A DNA stretch of 64,000 nt, taken from NCBI GenBank assembly GCA_963811705.1, contig CAWESL010000021.1:62001-126000 (forward strand), written 5' to 3'. Under the pieces are notes generated by a model, which was not told where the DNA came from, did not search any database, and saw only the letters and a program-made list of their open reading frames with translations. Both the position numbers and the translations under genes were made by a program. Shown one piece after another: positions 17,801 through 25,895 of this stretch (within the stretch, counting starts at the first letter, position 1; each line of letters starts with the position of its first letter). This DNA comes from DATJPR01 sp963811705 (lineage in GTDB: Bacteria > Bacteroidota > Ignavibacteria > UBA10030 > UBA6906).

Positions 17801-20800
17801 TTATCCCCCTCTTCCGCTCGGATGGCAGCTATAGCAGGCGGTGGCGACGTACTGATAACCGCTGACCCTCGTGTGGTTCGAGTTCGTCGAGGCCTGCGGG
17901 TGGCAATTCCCGCTCATGCAGGTGAACTGCGAGTAGTCGCTCGCGTTCGGATGGCATGTCGAACATGTCCCGCCCGAATTTCCGTGCGTCTGCGGGAACC
18001 AGGTATGGTTGAACGTCGCCCCGGTCCAGGCAGTCGTCGTGTGGCAGGTCGCACAGGTCGTTGGGAATCCCGCCGTCGAGTGCACGGGGTTGTTCGTTGC
18101 GTTGTAGTCCGCCGTATGACAGCTGTAGCAATCGGTTGCCTGTGCAGACCACGGCGAGACCGTGTGGCAGGCCGTGCACGGTGTCACCGACGCATGGGCA
18201 CCCGTCAGCGGGAATTGTGTGGTGCTGTGGCTGAACGTCGATGGTTGCCAGGCGGTCGTGTTGTGACACGTGGTGCAGGTGTTCGAAAATCCTGCCGTCA
18301 CGTGGGTCGGATTCGTCGTGGTGTTGAAATCCGCCTGGTGGCATCCGACGCACGTCGTCGGCAGCGTCGTGAAGTTATTGTTCGTGTGGCAGGTCGCACA
18401 GGGAACGGCGGCATGCGCGCCGGTCAACGGGAACGACGTCGTCGAGTGGTCGAACGACGCAGGTTGCCATGCCGTCGTCGTGTGGCAGGTCGTGCAGTCG
18501 GTCGGGAATCCGGTGTGCGGCGGGTTGTTCGTCGCATTGAAGTCCGCCTGGTGGCAGTTCACGCAGGTTGTCGACTGCGCGGACCATGGCGACACCGTGT
18601 GACACGCGGTGCAGGGCGTGACGGTCGCATGCGCACCCGTCAACGGGAACTTCGTCGTACTGTGGTTGAATGTTGACGGCTGCCATGCCGTGGTGGTATG
18701 ACATGTCGTGCAGTCATTCGAGAATCCCGCCGCGCTGTGCGGCGGACTGGACGCCGTGTTGAAGTTCGACTGGTGACAGCTGATGCAGGTCGACGGCAAC
18801 GATGCGGTAAAATTGTTGTTGACATGGCAGGCCGTACACGGCGTCACTGTCGCATGGGCGCCCGTCAACGGGAACGACGTGGTCGAGTGGTCAAACGTCG
18901 CCGGCTGCCACGCCGTGGTCGTGTGGCAGGTCGTGCAGTCGGTGGAGAACCCCGTGTGCGGCGGATTTGTCGCCGTGTTGAAGTTCGCCTGGTGACAATT
19001 TACGCACGTCGTCGACTGCGCGGACCACGGCGTTACCGTGTGGCAGGATGTGCACGGCGTCACCGCCGCATGCGCACCTGTCAACGGGAACTTCGTCGTG
19101 CTGTGGTTGAATGTCGACGGTTGCCATGCGGTGGTGGTATGACATGTCGTACAGTCATTCGAGAATCCCGCCGCGCTGTGCGGCGGACTGGACGCCGTAT
19201 TGAAGTTCGCCTGATGACAGCTGACGCATGCCGTTGAGGTGTTGGTGAAGTTGTTATTGGTGTGGCATGCCGTGCACGGCGTCACCGTCGCATGCGCACC
19301 CGTCAAGGCAAACCCGATTGTCGCGTGATTAAAGGACGCCGGCTGCCAGGCGGTCGTGGTATGACACGTGGTGCAATCGGTGGAGAACCCCGTGTGCGGC
19401 GGATTTGTCGCCGTGTTGAAGTTCGCCTGGTGGCAGTTTACACAGGTCGTCGACTGCGCGGACCACGGCGTGACCGTGTGGCAGGAGGTGCACGGCGCCA
19501 CCGCCGCATGCGCACCTGTCAACGGGAACTTCGTCGTGCTGTGGTTGAACGTCGACGGTTGCCATGCGGTGGTGGTATGGCATGTCGTACAGTCATTTGA
19601 GAATCCCGCCGCACTGTGCGGCGGATTGGTTGCCGTCGTGAGATTCGCTTGGTGGCAGCTCACACAGGCCGTCGAAGTGTTGGTGAAATTGTTGTTGGTG
19701 TGGCATGCCGTGCACGGCGTCACCGTCGCATGCGCACCCGTCAAGGCAAACCCGATTGTCGCGTGATTAAAGGACGCCGGCTGCCAGGCGGTCGTGGTAT
19801 GACACGTGGTGCAATCGTTTGAGAATCCGGTGTGCGGCGGGTTTGTCGCCGTGTTGAAGTTCGCCTGGTGGCAGTTTACACAGGTCGTCGACTGCGCGGA
19901 CCACGGCGTCACCGTGTGGCAGGATGTGCACGGCGTTACCGCCGCATGCGCACCCGTCAACGGGAAATGCGTCGCGTTGTGGTTGAAGGTCGATGGCTGC
20001 CACACGGTCGTGTTGTGGCAGGTCGAGCAATCGCTGGAAAACCCTGCCGCACTGTGCGGCGGATTGACCGCGGCATTGAAGTTCGCCTGATGGCAACTGA
20101 CGCATGCGGTCGATGTGTTGGCGAAATTATTGCCGGTATGGCAGGCCGTGCAGGGTGTTACCGAGGCATGGGCCCCGGTCAACGCGAAGCCGATGGATGC
20201 ATGGTCAAACGTTGCGGGTTGCCACGACGTTACCGTGTGACAGGTGGTGCAGTCGGTCGAAAATCCCTTGTGGGAAGGGTTCGTTGCAGCGTTAAACTGC
20301 GCCTGATGACAGCTGATGCAGGTCGTTGTCTGCGCGGTCCACGGTGTGACAGTGTGGCACGCCGTGCACGGTGACACGGCGGCATGTGCGCCTGTCAGCG
20401 GAAACTTTGTCGCATTGTGGTTAAAGGTTGATTGTTGATAGGAGATTGAATTGTGGCACGTCGTGCAGTCCGTCGAGAATCCGGCCGCAACATGGTTGGG
20501 TGTGGCGGCGCTCACAAACTGCGCATGGTGGCACGCGTCGCATTGCGTGCTGACCTTCCGGAATTGTCCTCCCCCCGTATGACACTGGATGCAGGGGGTC
20601 GAAACATGCGCGCCGACCAGCGCAAAGCCCGTTGACGCATGGTCGAAATTCGCCGGCCATGCCGCGGCGCTCGGCGAGTGACACGCAATGCAGTTCGTCC
20701 CGAGGCCGGATGCCCGGTGCGGCGGGGCCGATGTCGATTCATATTCCGTGCGGTGGCATCCGTAGCAGTCGACCGGGACGTTGACAAACTCGAACTTCTG

Positions 20801-21235
20801 CTCGTTGGTATGGCAGGCCTGGCACGGGGCCGTCATGTGCGCGCCGAGGAGAGAGAAACGCGTCTGTGCATGACGCTGGCGCATGTCCGGGACAAGCCAC
20901 GATTTGGTCGTGTGGCACCGCTCGCAGAGCGCGCCCAATTCGCCGCGATGAACGTCCTGGTGACAGCTCGCGCATTGGGTGGGGGTTTTCACAAAGAGCA
21001 GGCTCCTGTGGCACTGATCGCAGGGGACATTCTTGTGCTGATCCCGCAGGGCAAATCCCGTGCTGTCATGGTCGAACAGCAACGGCGAGCGCACTTCTTT
21101 CCACGTTGTCGTGGTGTGACACCGCATGCACGCGATCGGGAGATCGCCATGCGGCGACGTCTGAGCTGCTGAAGGTGTTGCGCGCAGAACGACCAAGAGG
21201 AGCAACGCCACCGTTGTGCGGGCGTATCGTATCAT
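17801..21235 (-). CDS. Giant secreted multiheme c-type cytochrome with about 46 hemes
   Basis: 1144 residues with a signal peptide (1-25, PSAAQ). I count 45 CXXCH motifs plus one CX4CH (CMSGNCH) near the end, so about 46 c-type hemes. Architecture: an N-terminal nine-heme region (to residue 255); eleven tandem three-heme modules of 72-74 residues (256-1059); a C-terminal cap with four hemes (1060-1144). Each module also carries three extra histidines, in F(N/D)H, GAH and PPH, enough to serve as second axial ligands. It shares both ends with the 22-heme protein upstream. No catalytic domain is seen; a long-range electron wire between periplasm and exterior is the likely role. Confidence 0.9.
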   Translation of the reverse strand: MIRYARTTVALLLLVVLRATPSAAQTSPHGDLPIACMRCHTTTTWKEVRSPLLFDHDSTGFALRDQHKNVPCDQCHRSLLFVKTPTQCASCHQDVHRGELGALCERCHTTKSWLVPDMRQRHAQTRFSLLGAHMTAPCQACHTNEQKFEFVNVPVDCYGCHRTEYESTSAPPHRASGLGTNCIACHSPSAAAWPANFDHASTGFALVGAHVSTPCIQCHTGGGQFRKVSTQCDACHHAQFVSAATPNHVAAGFSTDCTTCHNSISYQQSTFNHNATKFPLTGAHAAVSPCTACHTVTPWTAQTTTCISCHQAQFNAATNPSHKGFSTDCTTCHTVTSWQPATFDHASIGFALTGAHASVTPCTACHTGNNFANTSTACVSCHQANFNAAVNPPHSAAGFSSDCSTCHNTTVWQPSTFNHNATHFPLTGAHAAVTPCTSCHTVTPWSAQSTTCVNCHQANFNTATNPPHTGFSNDCTTCHTTTAWQPASFNHATIGFALTGAHATVTPCTACHTNNNFTNTSTACVSCHQANLTTATNPPHSAAGFSNDCTTCHTTTAWQPSTFNHSTTKFPLTGAHAAVAPCTSCHTVTPWSAQSTTCVNCHQANFNTATNPPHTGFSTDCTTCHTTTAWQPASFNHATIGFALTGAHATVTPCTACHTNNNFTNTSTACVSCHQANFNTASSPPHSAAGFSNDCTTCHTTTAWQPSTFNHSTTKFPLTGAHAAVTPCTSCHTVTPWSAQSTTCVNCHQANFNTATNPPHTGFSTDCTTCHTTTAWQPATFDHSTTSFPLTGAHATVTPCTACHVNNNFTASLPSTCISCHQSNFNTASSPPHSAAGFSNDCTTCHTTTAWQPSTFNHSTTKFPLTGAHATVTPCTACHTVSPWSAQSTTCVNCHQADFNATNNPPHTGFPTDCTTCHTTTAWQPASFDHSTTSFPLTGAHAAVPCATCHTNNNFTTLPTTCVGCHQADFNTTTNPTHVTAGFSNTCTTCHNTTAWQPSTFSHSTTQFPLTGAHASVTPCTACHTVSPWSAQATDCYSCHTADYNATNNPVHSTAGFPTTCATCHTTTAWTGATFNHTWFPQTHGNSGGTCSTCHPNASDYSQFTCMSGNCHPQASTNSNHTRVSGYQYVATACYSCHPSGRGG
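18059..20470 (-). repeat. Tandem array of three-heme module repeats (216-222 bp; 438-bp super-repeat)
   Basis: The eleven modules alternate between two types of 72 and 74 codons, giving a 146-codon (438-bp) period. Copies are close to identical at DNA level: 19261-19379 (119 bp) recurs exactly at 19699-19817. The N-terminal and C-terminal modules are more diverged, as expected if the centre expanded by recombination. Confidence 0.9.
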
Positions 21236-21277
21236 GGCGCTATCTGAGGTTTGAGATAAGTGGAGAACATCGATTCC

Positions 21278-22948
21278 TTAACCACCCCGACCATTGGGAT
21301 GGCAGCTATAACAGGCCGTCGCGACATATTGATAACCGTTGACTCCGGTATGACGCGAGTTTGTCGTCGACTGCGGATGGCAACTTCCGCTCATGCACGT
21401 GAACTGCGAATAGTCACTGGCGTTCAGATGGCATGTGGAGCACGTTCCTCCCGCATTCCCATGGCTCGTCGGGAACCAGGTGTGGTTGAACGTCGCTCCC
21501 GTCCATGCCGTCGTCGTATGGCAGGTGGCGCAAGTCGTGGGAAATCCCGCCGTCGAGTGTACCGGATTGTTCGTGTTGTTGTAATCCGACGTATGACAAC
21601 TGTAGCAATTCGTCGATTGCGAAGACCAGGGGGAAACCGTATGACACGCGGTGCAGGGCGTCACCGACGCATGGGCGCCGGTCAAGGCGAACTGCGTCGT
21701 CCCGTGGTTGAAGGTTGACGGCGACCAGGCAGTGGTGGTGTGGCATGTCGTGCAATCGCTGGAAAACCCTGCCGCGGCATGGGGCGGGGTGGCCGCGGCG
21801 TTGAAGTCCGCCTGGTGGCAGCCAACGCACGCCGTTGGCGCCGAGGTGAAATTGTTGTTTGCATGGCACGATGTGCACGGGACGGAAGCGTGGGCACCCG
21901 TCAGGGGGAACGACGATTTTGCATGATCGAACGTTGCGGGTTGCCAGGCACTCGTGGAATGGCAGGTCGTGCAGTCCGTCGAGAACCCTGTATGCGGCGG
22001 ATTGGTGGTCGCGTTGTAATTCCGTTGGTGGCATCCCACGCAGGTCGTCGGGGCGGACGCATACGGCATTGTGGTATGACAGCTCGCGCACACGACGCCG
22101 ATATGAGCACCGGTCAGAGGGAAATTTGTCTTGCTGTGGTCGAACGTTGCGGGCTGCCACGCAAGCGAGGTATGGCAGCTCTGGCAGTCCTTGGAAAATC
22201 CCTGTGCGGTGTGCGATGGGTTCGACGTGGCCAGGAACTGGGCATCGTGGCAGTTGTCGCACTGCGTCGGCGTGTTCTTGAACCGCCCGCCGGCGTGACA
22301 TTGGGTACAGGGCGTGGTTGCATGCGCGCCGATCAGGGCGAATCCCGTGGTGCTGTGATCGAACCCCGTCGGCCATCCGAGCGCTGTGGGGGTGTGGCAC
22401 TGGATACAGTTCGTCCCGAGCCCTGCCGCGCGGTGCGCAGGGGCGGTCGTCGCATCGTAGTCCGCACGGTGACATCCATAGCAATCGACGGGGATGTTCA
22501 CAAACTCAAACTTCTGCTGGTTCACATGGCACCCCTGGCACGGCACCGTCATGTGCGGCCCCATGAGTGGAAATCGCGTCTGGACATGCCGCTGACGCAT
22601 ATCGGGGACCAGCCACGATTTTGACGAATGGCAGCGTTCGCACTGGACGCCGAGCTCGCCCCGGTGAACATCCTGATGGCAGTTCGCGCAACGGGTCGGC
22701 GCCTTGGCGAACACGAGGGCCTTGTGGCACTGGATGCAGGGGACGCCGGCGTGCTGGTCCCTGAGCGGGAAACCCGTGCTGTCGTGATCATACGCCAGGG
22801 GCGAACGGACAGGTTTCCATGCCGTGGTCGTGTGACATTGCGTACACGCAATTCGAAGATCACCATGGGGCGAGGTCTGCGCTTGCGATATGCTGAAATT
22901 CACCAGCACCGCGATGGGAAGCGCGATGATGATAGGAAGGGTCTTCAT
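21278..22948 (-). CDS. Secreted multiheme c-type cytochrome with about 22 hemes, short paralogue of the giant cytochrome
   Basis: 556 residues from the ATG at 22946-22948; the frame is open further upstream but only this start gives a signal peptide (MKTLPIIIALPIAVL...SQAQ) and it has AGGA upstream. I count 21 CXXCH and one CX4CH (CMSGSCH). The layout is the same as in the 1144-residue neighbour: nine N-terminal hemes, here only three modules (residues about 254-471), and the same four-heme cap ending CYSCHPNGRGG. It lies 42 bp upstream of the giant gene, so the pair probably arose by duplication followed by module gain or loss. Confidence 0.9.
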   Translation of the reverse strand: MKTLPIIIALPIAVLVNFSISQAQTSPHGDLRIACTQCHTTTAWKPVRSPLAYDHDSTGFPLRDQHAGVPCIQCHKALVFAKAPTRCANCHQDVHRGELGVQCERCHSSKSWLVPDMRQRHVQTRFPLMGPHMTVPCQGCHVNQQKFEFVNIPVDCYGCHRADYDATTAPAHRAAGLGTNCIQCHTPTALGWPTGFDHSTTGFALIGAHATTPCTQCHAGGRFKNTPTQCDNCHDAQFLATSNPSHTAQGFSKDCQSCHTSLAWQPATFDHSKTNFPLTGAHIGVVCASCHTTMPYASAPTTCVGCHQRNYNATTNPPHTGFSTDCTTCHSTSAWQPATFDHAKSSFPLTGAHASVPCTSCHANNNFTSAPTACVGCHQADFNAAATPPHAAAGFSSDCTTCHTTTAWSPSTFNHGTTQFALTGAHASVTPCTACHTVSPWSSQSTNCYSCHTSDYNNTNNPVHSTAGFPTTCATCHTTTAWTGATFNHTWFPTSHGNAGGTCSTCHLNASDYSQFTCMSGSCHPQSTTNSRHTGVNGYQYVATACYSCHPNGRGG

Positions 22949-23110
22949 CGGCAGAATTCCTGAAGGGAGGAAGCCCCCGTCTGTAGGTAGTGGAATGTCA
23001 ACCCAGATCACCCCTTCTGTTACGACATTGAGAGCGTGCATCAGCCTTAAAGTTCTCTCGTCCTTCCCAATCCGCACAATATACCAACCGAACATCCGCA
23101 GGCTTTCCCC

Positions 23111-24571
23111 CTAATTCACTTTGGACGACTGCGTCGTGCTTTTCGAACCGTGACACCCTTCGCACGTTATCGGGATCCCGGTGTATTGCCGGACGATTTT
23201 TCCACCGACAGTTTTCGCGGGATGACATTGGTTGCAGGAGACATGCTTGTGCTTGCCGTCCAACGGGAATCGTGTTCCGGCGTGGGAGAAAAACGCGGGT
23301 TTCCACTTCTCGACGGAATGGCAAGTCTCACATCCCTTCGCCATCCTTCCGTTGAATTCCCCCCGATGGACATCCTCATGACATTCAGTGCATTTGTCGA
23401 AGCCCGTTCGCAGGAAGATCATTTTGGCCTTGCCGCCGGCGGCCCCCGATGGGTGACAGCGGAAACACGGGACGGCGCGATGGGCGCCCCTGAGCGGAAA
23501 CGCCGTCTTCTGATGGCGCGCGAGGGAGAATGTCGACGGCGCGTAGCCATCGACGGTATGACAGCTCTCGCACGCGCCCCGGTCTTTCTCCCGGGCGAAT
23601 TGGTTGTTATGGGGATCGCGGTGACAATCCGTACAGCGCGTGAAATGTCCAATCCGGAACGGCCCCCGGTCGCCCTTCCGCACGGAGGATTCGCGAACAC
23701 GCGATCCATGACACGATTCGCACCGGACACGCCGGTGTTGACCAAGGAGCGGGTAGCGCGTCATGGAATGATCGAAGTTCCGTGTTGCGCCTTCGATCCA
23801 CCCGTTCGTGGTATGACACCGTTCGCAGGAACCCTTGAATCGTCCCGCGTGCGGGTCCTGGTGGCACGAGGTGCACGAAGCGTGGGCGATGCCGACAAAC
23901 TTCATGGCCTCCGTCTTGCCCGTGGAGGAAGGATGGCATTTGACGCAGTCCACCGTGACGTGACGACCGGTCAGCGGGTACTTCGTCTGGTCGTGGGAAA
24001 ACGCATCAACCGGCGTCCAGTGGACTTGATCGTGGCAGCGTGTGCACGCGGCACCGAGCTGGCCCCGGTGCGGGTCCTGGTGGCATCCCAGACACTCCCG
24101 GGGCAGCCCGAGATAGGTTGTCTTCTTCCGTTCGTCGGACTTGAGAAGCATGTCCTTCGCCTTCACAAGTTCTTTCTTGTGGCAATTGCGGCAGCTGATG
24201 GATGCGTGCTTTCCAATGAGAGGAAATTGCACCTGGTCATGCCGGAATGCCCGGGGATCGAATCGTTCCATCGGAAAGTCTCGACCATGGTGCTCTTTGT
24301 GGCATTCAATGCACTGCCGGCCGGAGAGCGTGCCATGAAACCCGGTCCCCGCGCGCATGCGGGTATCGATTTCGGTATGGCAATGAAGGCAGTTGGAGTT
24401 GGAAATGCTTTTGCCGAGGGTGTGGCACGCCGTGCAGTGCTCAATCCCCTCAAGCGACACATGAGCCGAGGAAAGAGCACCCGGTGAAATTTGCGCAGGT
24501 GACCTCATCACGAACACGCCCAACAGCATAGCTGCTCCCCCCAGAAGCCGAGTCCGACGGATCATCGACAT
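23111..24571 (-). CDS. Secreted multiheme c-type cytochrome with 17 hemes
   Basis: 486 residues with an N-terminal signal sequence (about residues 5-27, RSPAQ) and 17 CXXCH motifs; many extra histidines in patterns such as FPLxGxH and QDPHRGxxG suggest bis-histidine ligation. It belongs to the same broad cytochrome c3-like repeat class as the two following proteins, but its repeats are diverged and more charged (K/R-rich), and it lacks the CX4CH cap. It sits directly after the b-type membrane cytochrome gene (18-bp gap) and could be the periplasmic acceptor of electrons from it. That position-based role is inference. Confidence 0.88.
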   Translation of the reverse strand: MSMIRRTRLLGGAAMLLGVFVMRSPAQISPGALSSAHVSLEGIEHCTACHTLGKSISNSNCLHCHTEIDTRMRAGTGFHGTLSGRQCIECHKEHHGRDFPMERFDPRAFRHDQVQFPLIGKHASISCRNCHKKELVKAKDMLLKSDERKKTTYLGLPRECLGCHQDPHRGQLGAACTRCHDQVHWTPVDAFSHDQTKYPLTGRHVTVDCVKCHPSSTGKTEAMKFVGIAHASCTSCHQDPHAGRFKGSCERCHTTNGWIEGATRNFDHSMTRYPLLGQHRRVRCESCHGSRVRESSVRKGDRGPFRIGHFTRCTDCHRDPHNNQFAREKDRGACESCHTVDGYAPSTFSLARHQKTAFPLRGAHRAVPCFRCHPSGAAGGKAKMIFLRTGFDKCTECHEDVHRGEFNGRMAKGCETCHSVEKWKPAFFSHAGTRFPLDGKHKHVSCNQCHPAKTVGGKIVRQYTGIPITCEGCHGSKSTTQSSKVN

Positions 24572-24589
24572 CCCCCTGGATCCGCGAGA

Positions 24590-25468
24590 TCAGAAAATCC
24601 ACGTATAGCCGAAAGCGACAGCAACCCCGATGTGAATGAAGAGAATCACGAACATCACGAGCGCAAACGGAAGGTGGATCACATGCCAGTAATAAAAGAG
24701 CTGGCGAAACTTCTGGAGAAACGCGATCCGCCGGGTGAGCGAAATCCTTCGCATCGCCAGCTTGCGCATCCTGTGGGCCGCCCCCCGTGGCAGCCGTGTC
24801 TGGCCGATCGTACTATAGACCCGCCGGAACTTGAGGCGCCGGGTGAGGTCGTTGATGACGAAAAAATTCAGGATCTGGACCAGCGACATTTTCGTGACTT
24901 CCTTCGGCGGGAGCGCGAGAGAGTCTATCCATTGAACGATCCCCGGGCTGACGCCGAACTGCGATTGCAGCCGTTCCCCGAGCGCCGCATTTTCCTTCTC
25001 CAACTCCGCGACGGAAAGCTCGTTTCCCTGGATCCCTTTCGGGATCTGCACGTAGAGATACCGTCCGACGACCCCGCTCAGGACGACTGCCGTCATGCTC
25101 CAGAAGCTAACAGCGACGAGCCCCCCGAACTTGAAGGACGTGTGGAACAGCACGAGCGCCGGTCCCAGGAGGCAAAGAAAAATGTGGAACTCCAGGTAGT
25201 ACTTGATCTTGCCGGTATTCGCGAACCGGCGCATTCTCTTCCTGCCGGAATAAATGATCACGCCCAGCGTGATCATCATGGATCCGATAATGCCGTACGC
25301 ATGGCCGTAGAGGCCTGTCGGCTTGAGGAGATCGTAGTCCGCCTGAAAAGGCCTCTCCTCCATCGGAGTCATATAATAGGAGTAGCCTGTCTTCGCGACC
25401 TGAAAAGTGATCGCGAGACCGACGATCAAAAGAAATATGGTATAGGCCAGGTGGATTCTTTTTGACAT
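24590..25468 (-). CDS. Integral-membrane di-heme b-type cytochrome, probable quinol-side entry of the electron conduit
   Basis: 292 residues from ATG 25466-25468, with five predicted helices (about 7-28, 53-75, 90-112, 115-141, 260-291). Histidines sit as two H-x13-H pairs: His95/His109 in helix 3 and His265/His279 in helix 5, the classical arrangement for two stacked b hemes across the membrane. A cytosolic or periplasmic loop of about 115 residues separates helices 4 and 5. Such proteins move electrons from quinol to periplasmic cytochromes. It is the first gene of the locus, with a promoter at 25479-25506. A longer frame to 25564 exists but begins inside AT-rich promoter DNA. Confidence 0.75.
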   Translation of the reverse strand: MSKRIHLAYTIFLLIVGLAITFQVAKTGYSYYMTPMEERPFQADYDLLKPTGLYGHAYGIIGSMMITLGVIIYSGRKRMRRFANTGKIKYYLEFHIFLCLLGPALVLFHTSFKFGGLVAVSFWSMTAVVLSGVVGRYLYVQIPKGIQGNELSVAELEKENAALGERLQSQFGVSPGIVQWIDSLALPPKEVTKMSLVQILNFFVINDLTRRLKFRRVYSTIGQTRLPRGAAHRMRKLAMRRISLTRRIAFLQKFRQLFYYWHVIHLPFALVMFVILFIHIGVAVAFGYTWIF

Positions 25469-25478
25469 CGCAATGGCT

Positions 25479-25506
25479 AATATATGATGAAAAAACTCAC
25501 AATCAA
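25479..25506 (-). promoter_or_regulatory. Promoter of the cytochrome locus
   Basis: On the minus strand TTGATT (25501-25506), a 16-bp spacer and TATATT (25479-25484) end ten bases before the chosen start codon of the b-type cytochrome. Transcription would start almost at the ATG, so the message may be leaderless; no Shine-Dalgarno sequence is seen there. Confidence 0.5.
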
Positions 25507-25895
25507 GTAAAAAATTCCAAATAGGTAAAGTTTTGCGATATTCCAGATACCAATAGAAAGACACTAATTTCGACTCTTCTTGAACGAAGAATATCGAACC
25601 ATAGAATGGCTTCCTAACGGACGCTGGTCAGCGCGGGCAGTTTGGCTGCAAAAGCTGAAGGATCCCCCGAACAGCTGGAAGTAGTGAGATTTGGGCCCCC
25701 CCAATCGCCTTCCAGAACACAGCTTCGCTCAAAAAAGTGCCTGAGTCTCCTGGAAAATCTCACGAGTCCGCCCACCGCATGAGACGTGACCATAATCACA
25801 ACCATCGTGCCAATACATGACAAGCCAAATCCGGCTTTGTTTGCATCATCCTCGTGTCAAAGCCTGTCCGCGAGAAGAATATTCGACAATTTGGA
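25507..25895. other. Non-coding spacer between the MFS gene and the cytochrome locus
   Basis: About 390 bp, AT-richer near 25510-25600. A minus-strand frame at 25614-25823 has no family resemblance, no ribosome-binding site and composition unlike neighbouring proteins, so I do not call it. No repeat or RNA gene recognised. Confidence 0.5.

Noticed and set aside
18059..20470. CRISPR-like array, because of regular repeats
   Set aside because: The repeats are in-frame protein modules of 216-222 bp with conserved CXXCH codons, with no short repeat/spacer alternation.
17786..21172. Several arginine-rich plus-strand open frames opposite the giant cytochrome gene
   Set aside because: They mirror the CXXCH repeats on the antisense strand and repeat with the same period; no start signals or families.
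25614..25823. Small minus-strand open frame between the MFS gene and the cytochrome locus
   Set aside because: No ribosome-binding site, no homology pattern, and odd composition; treated as spacer.
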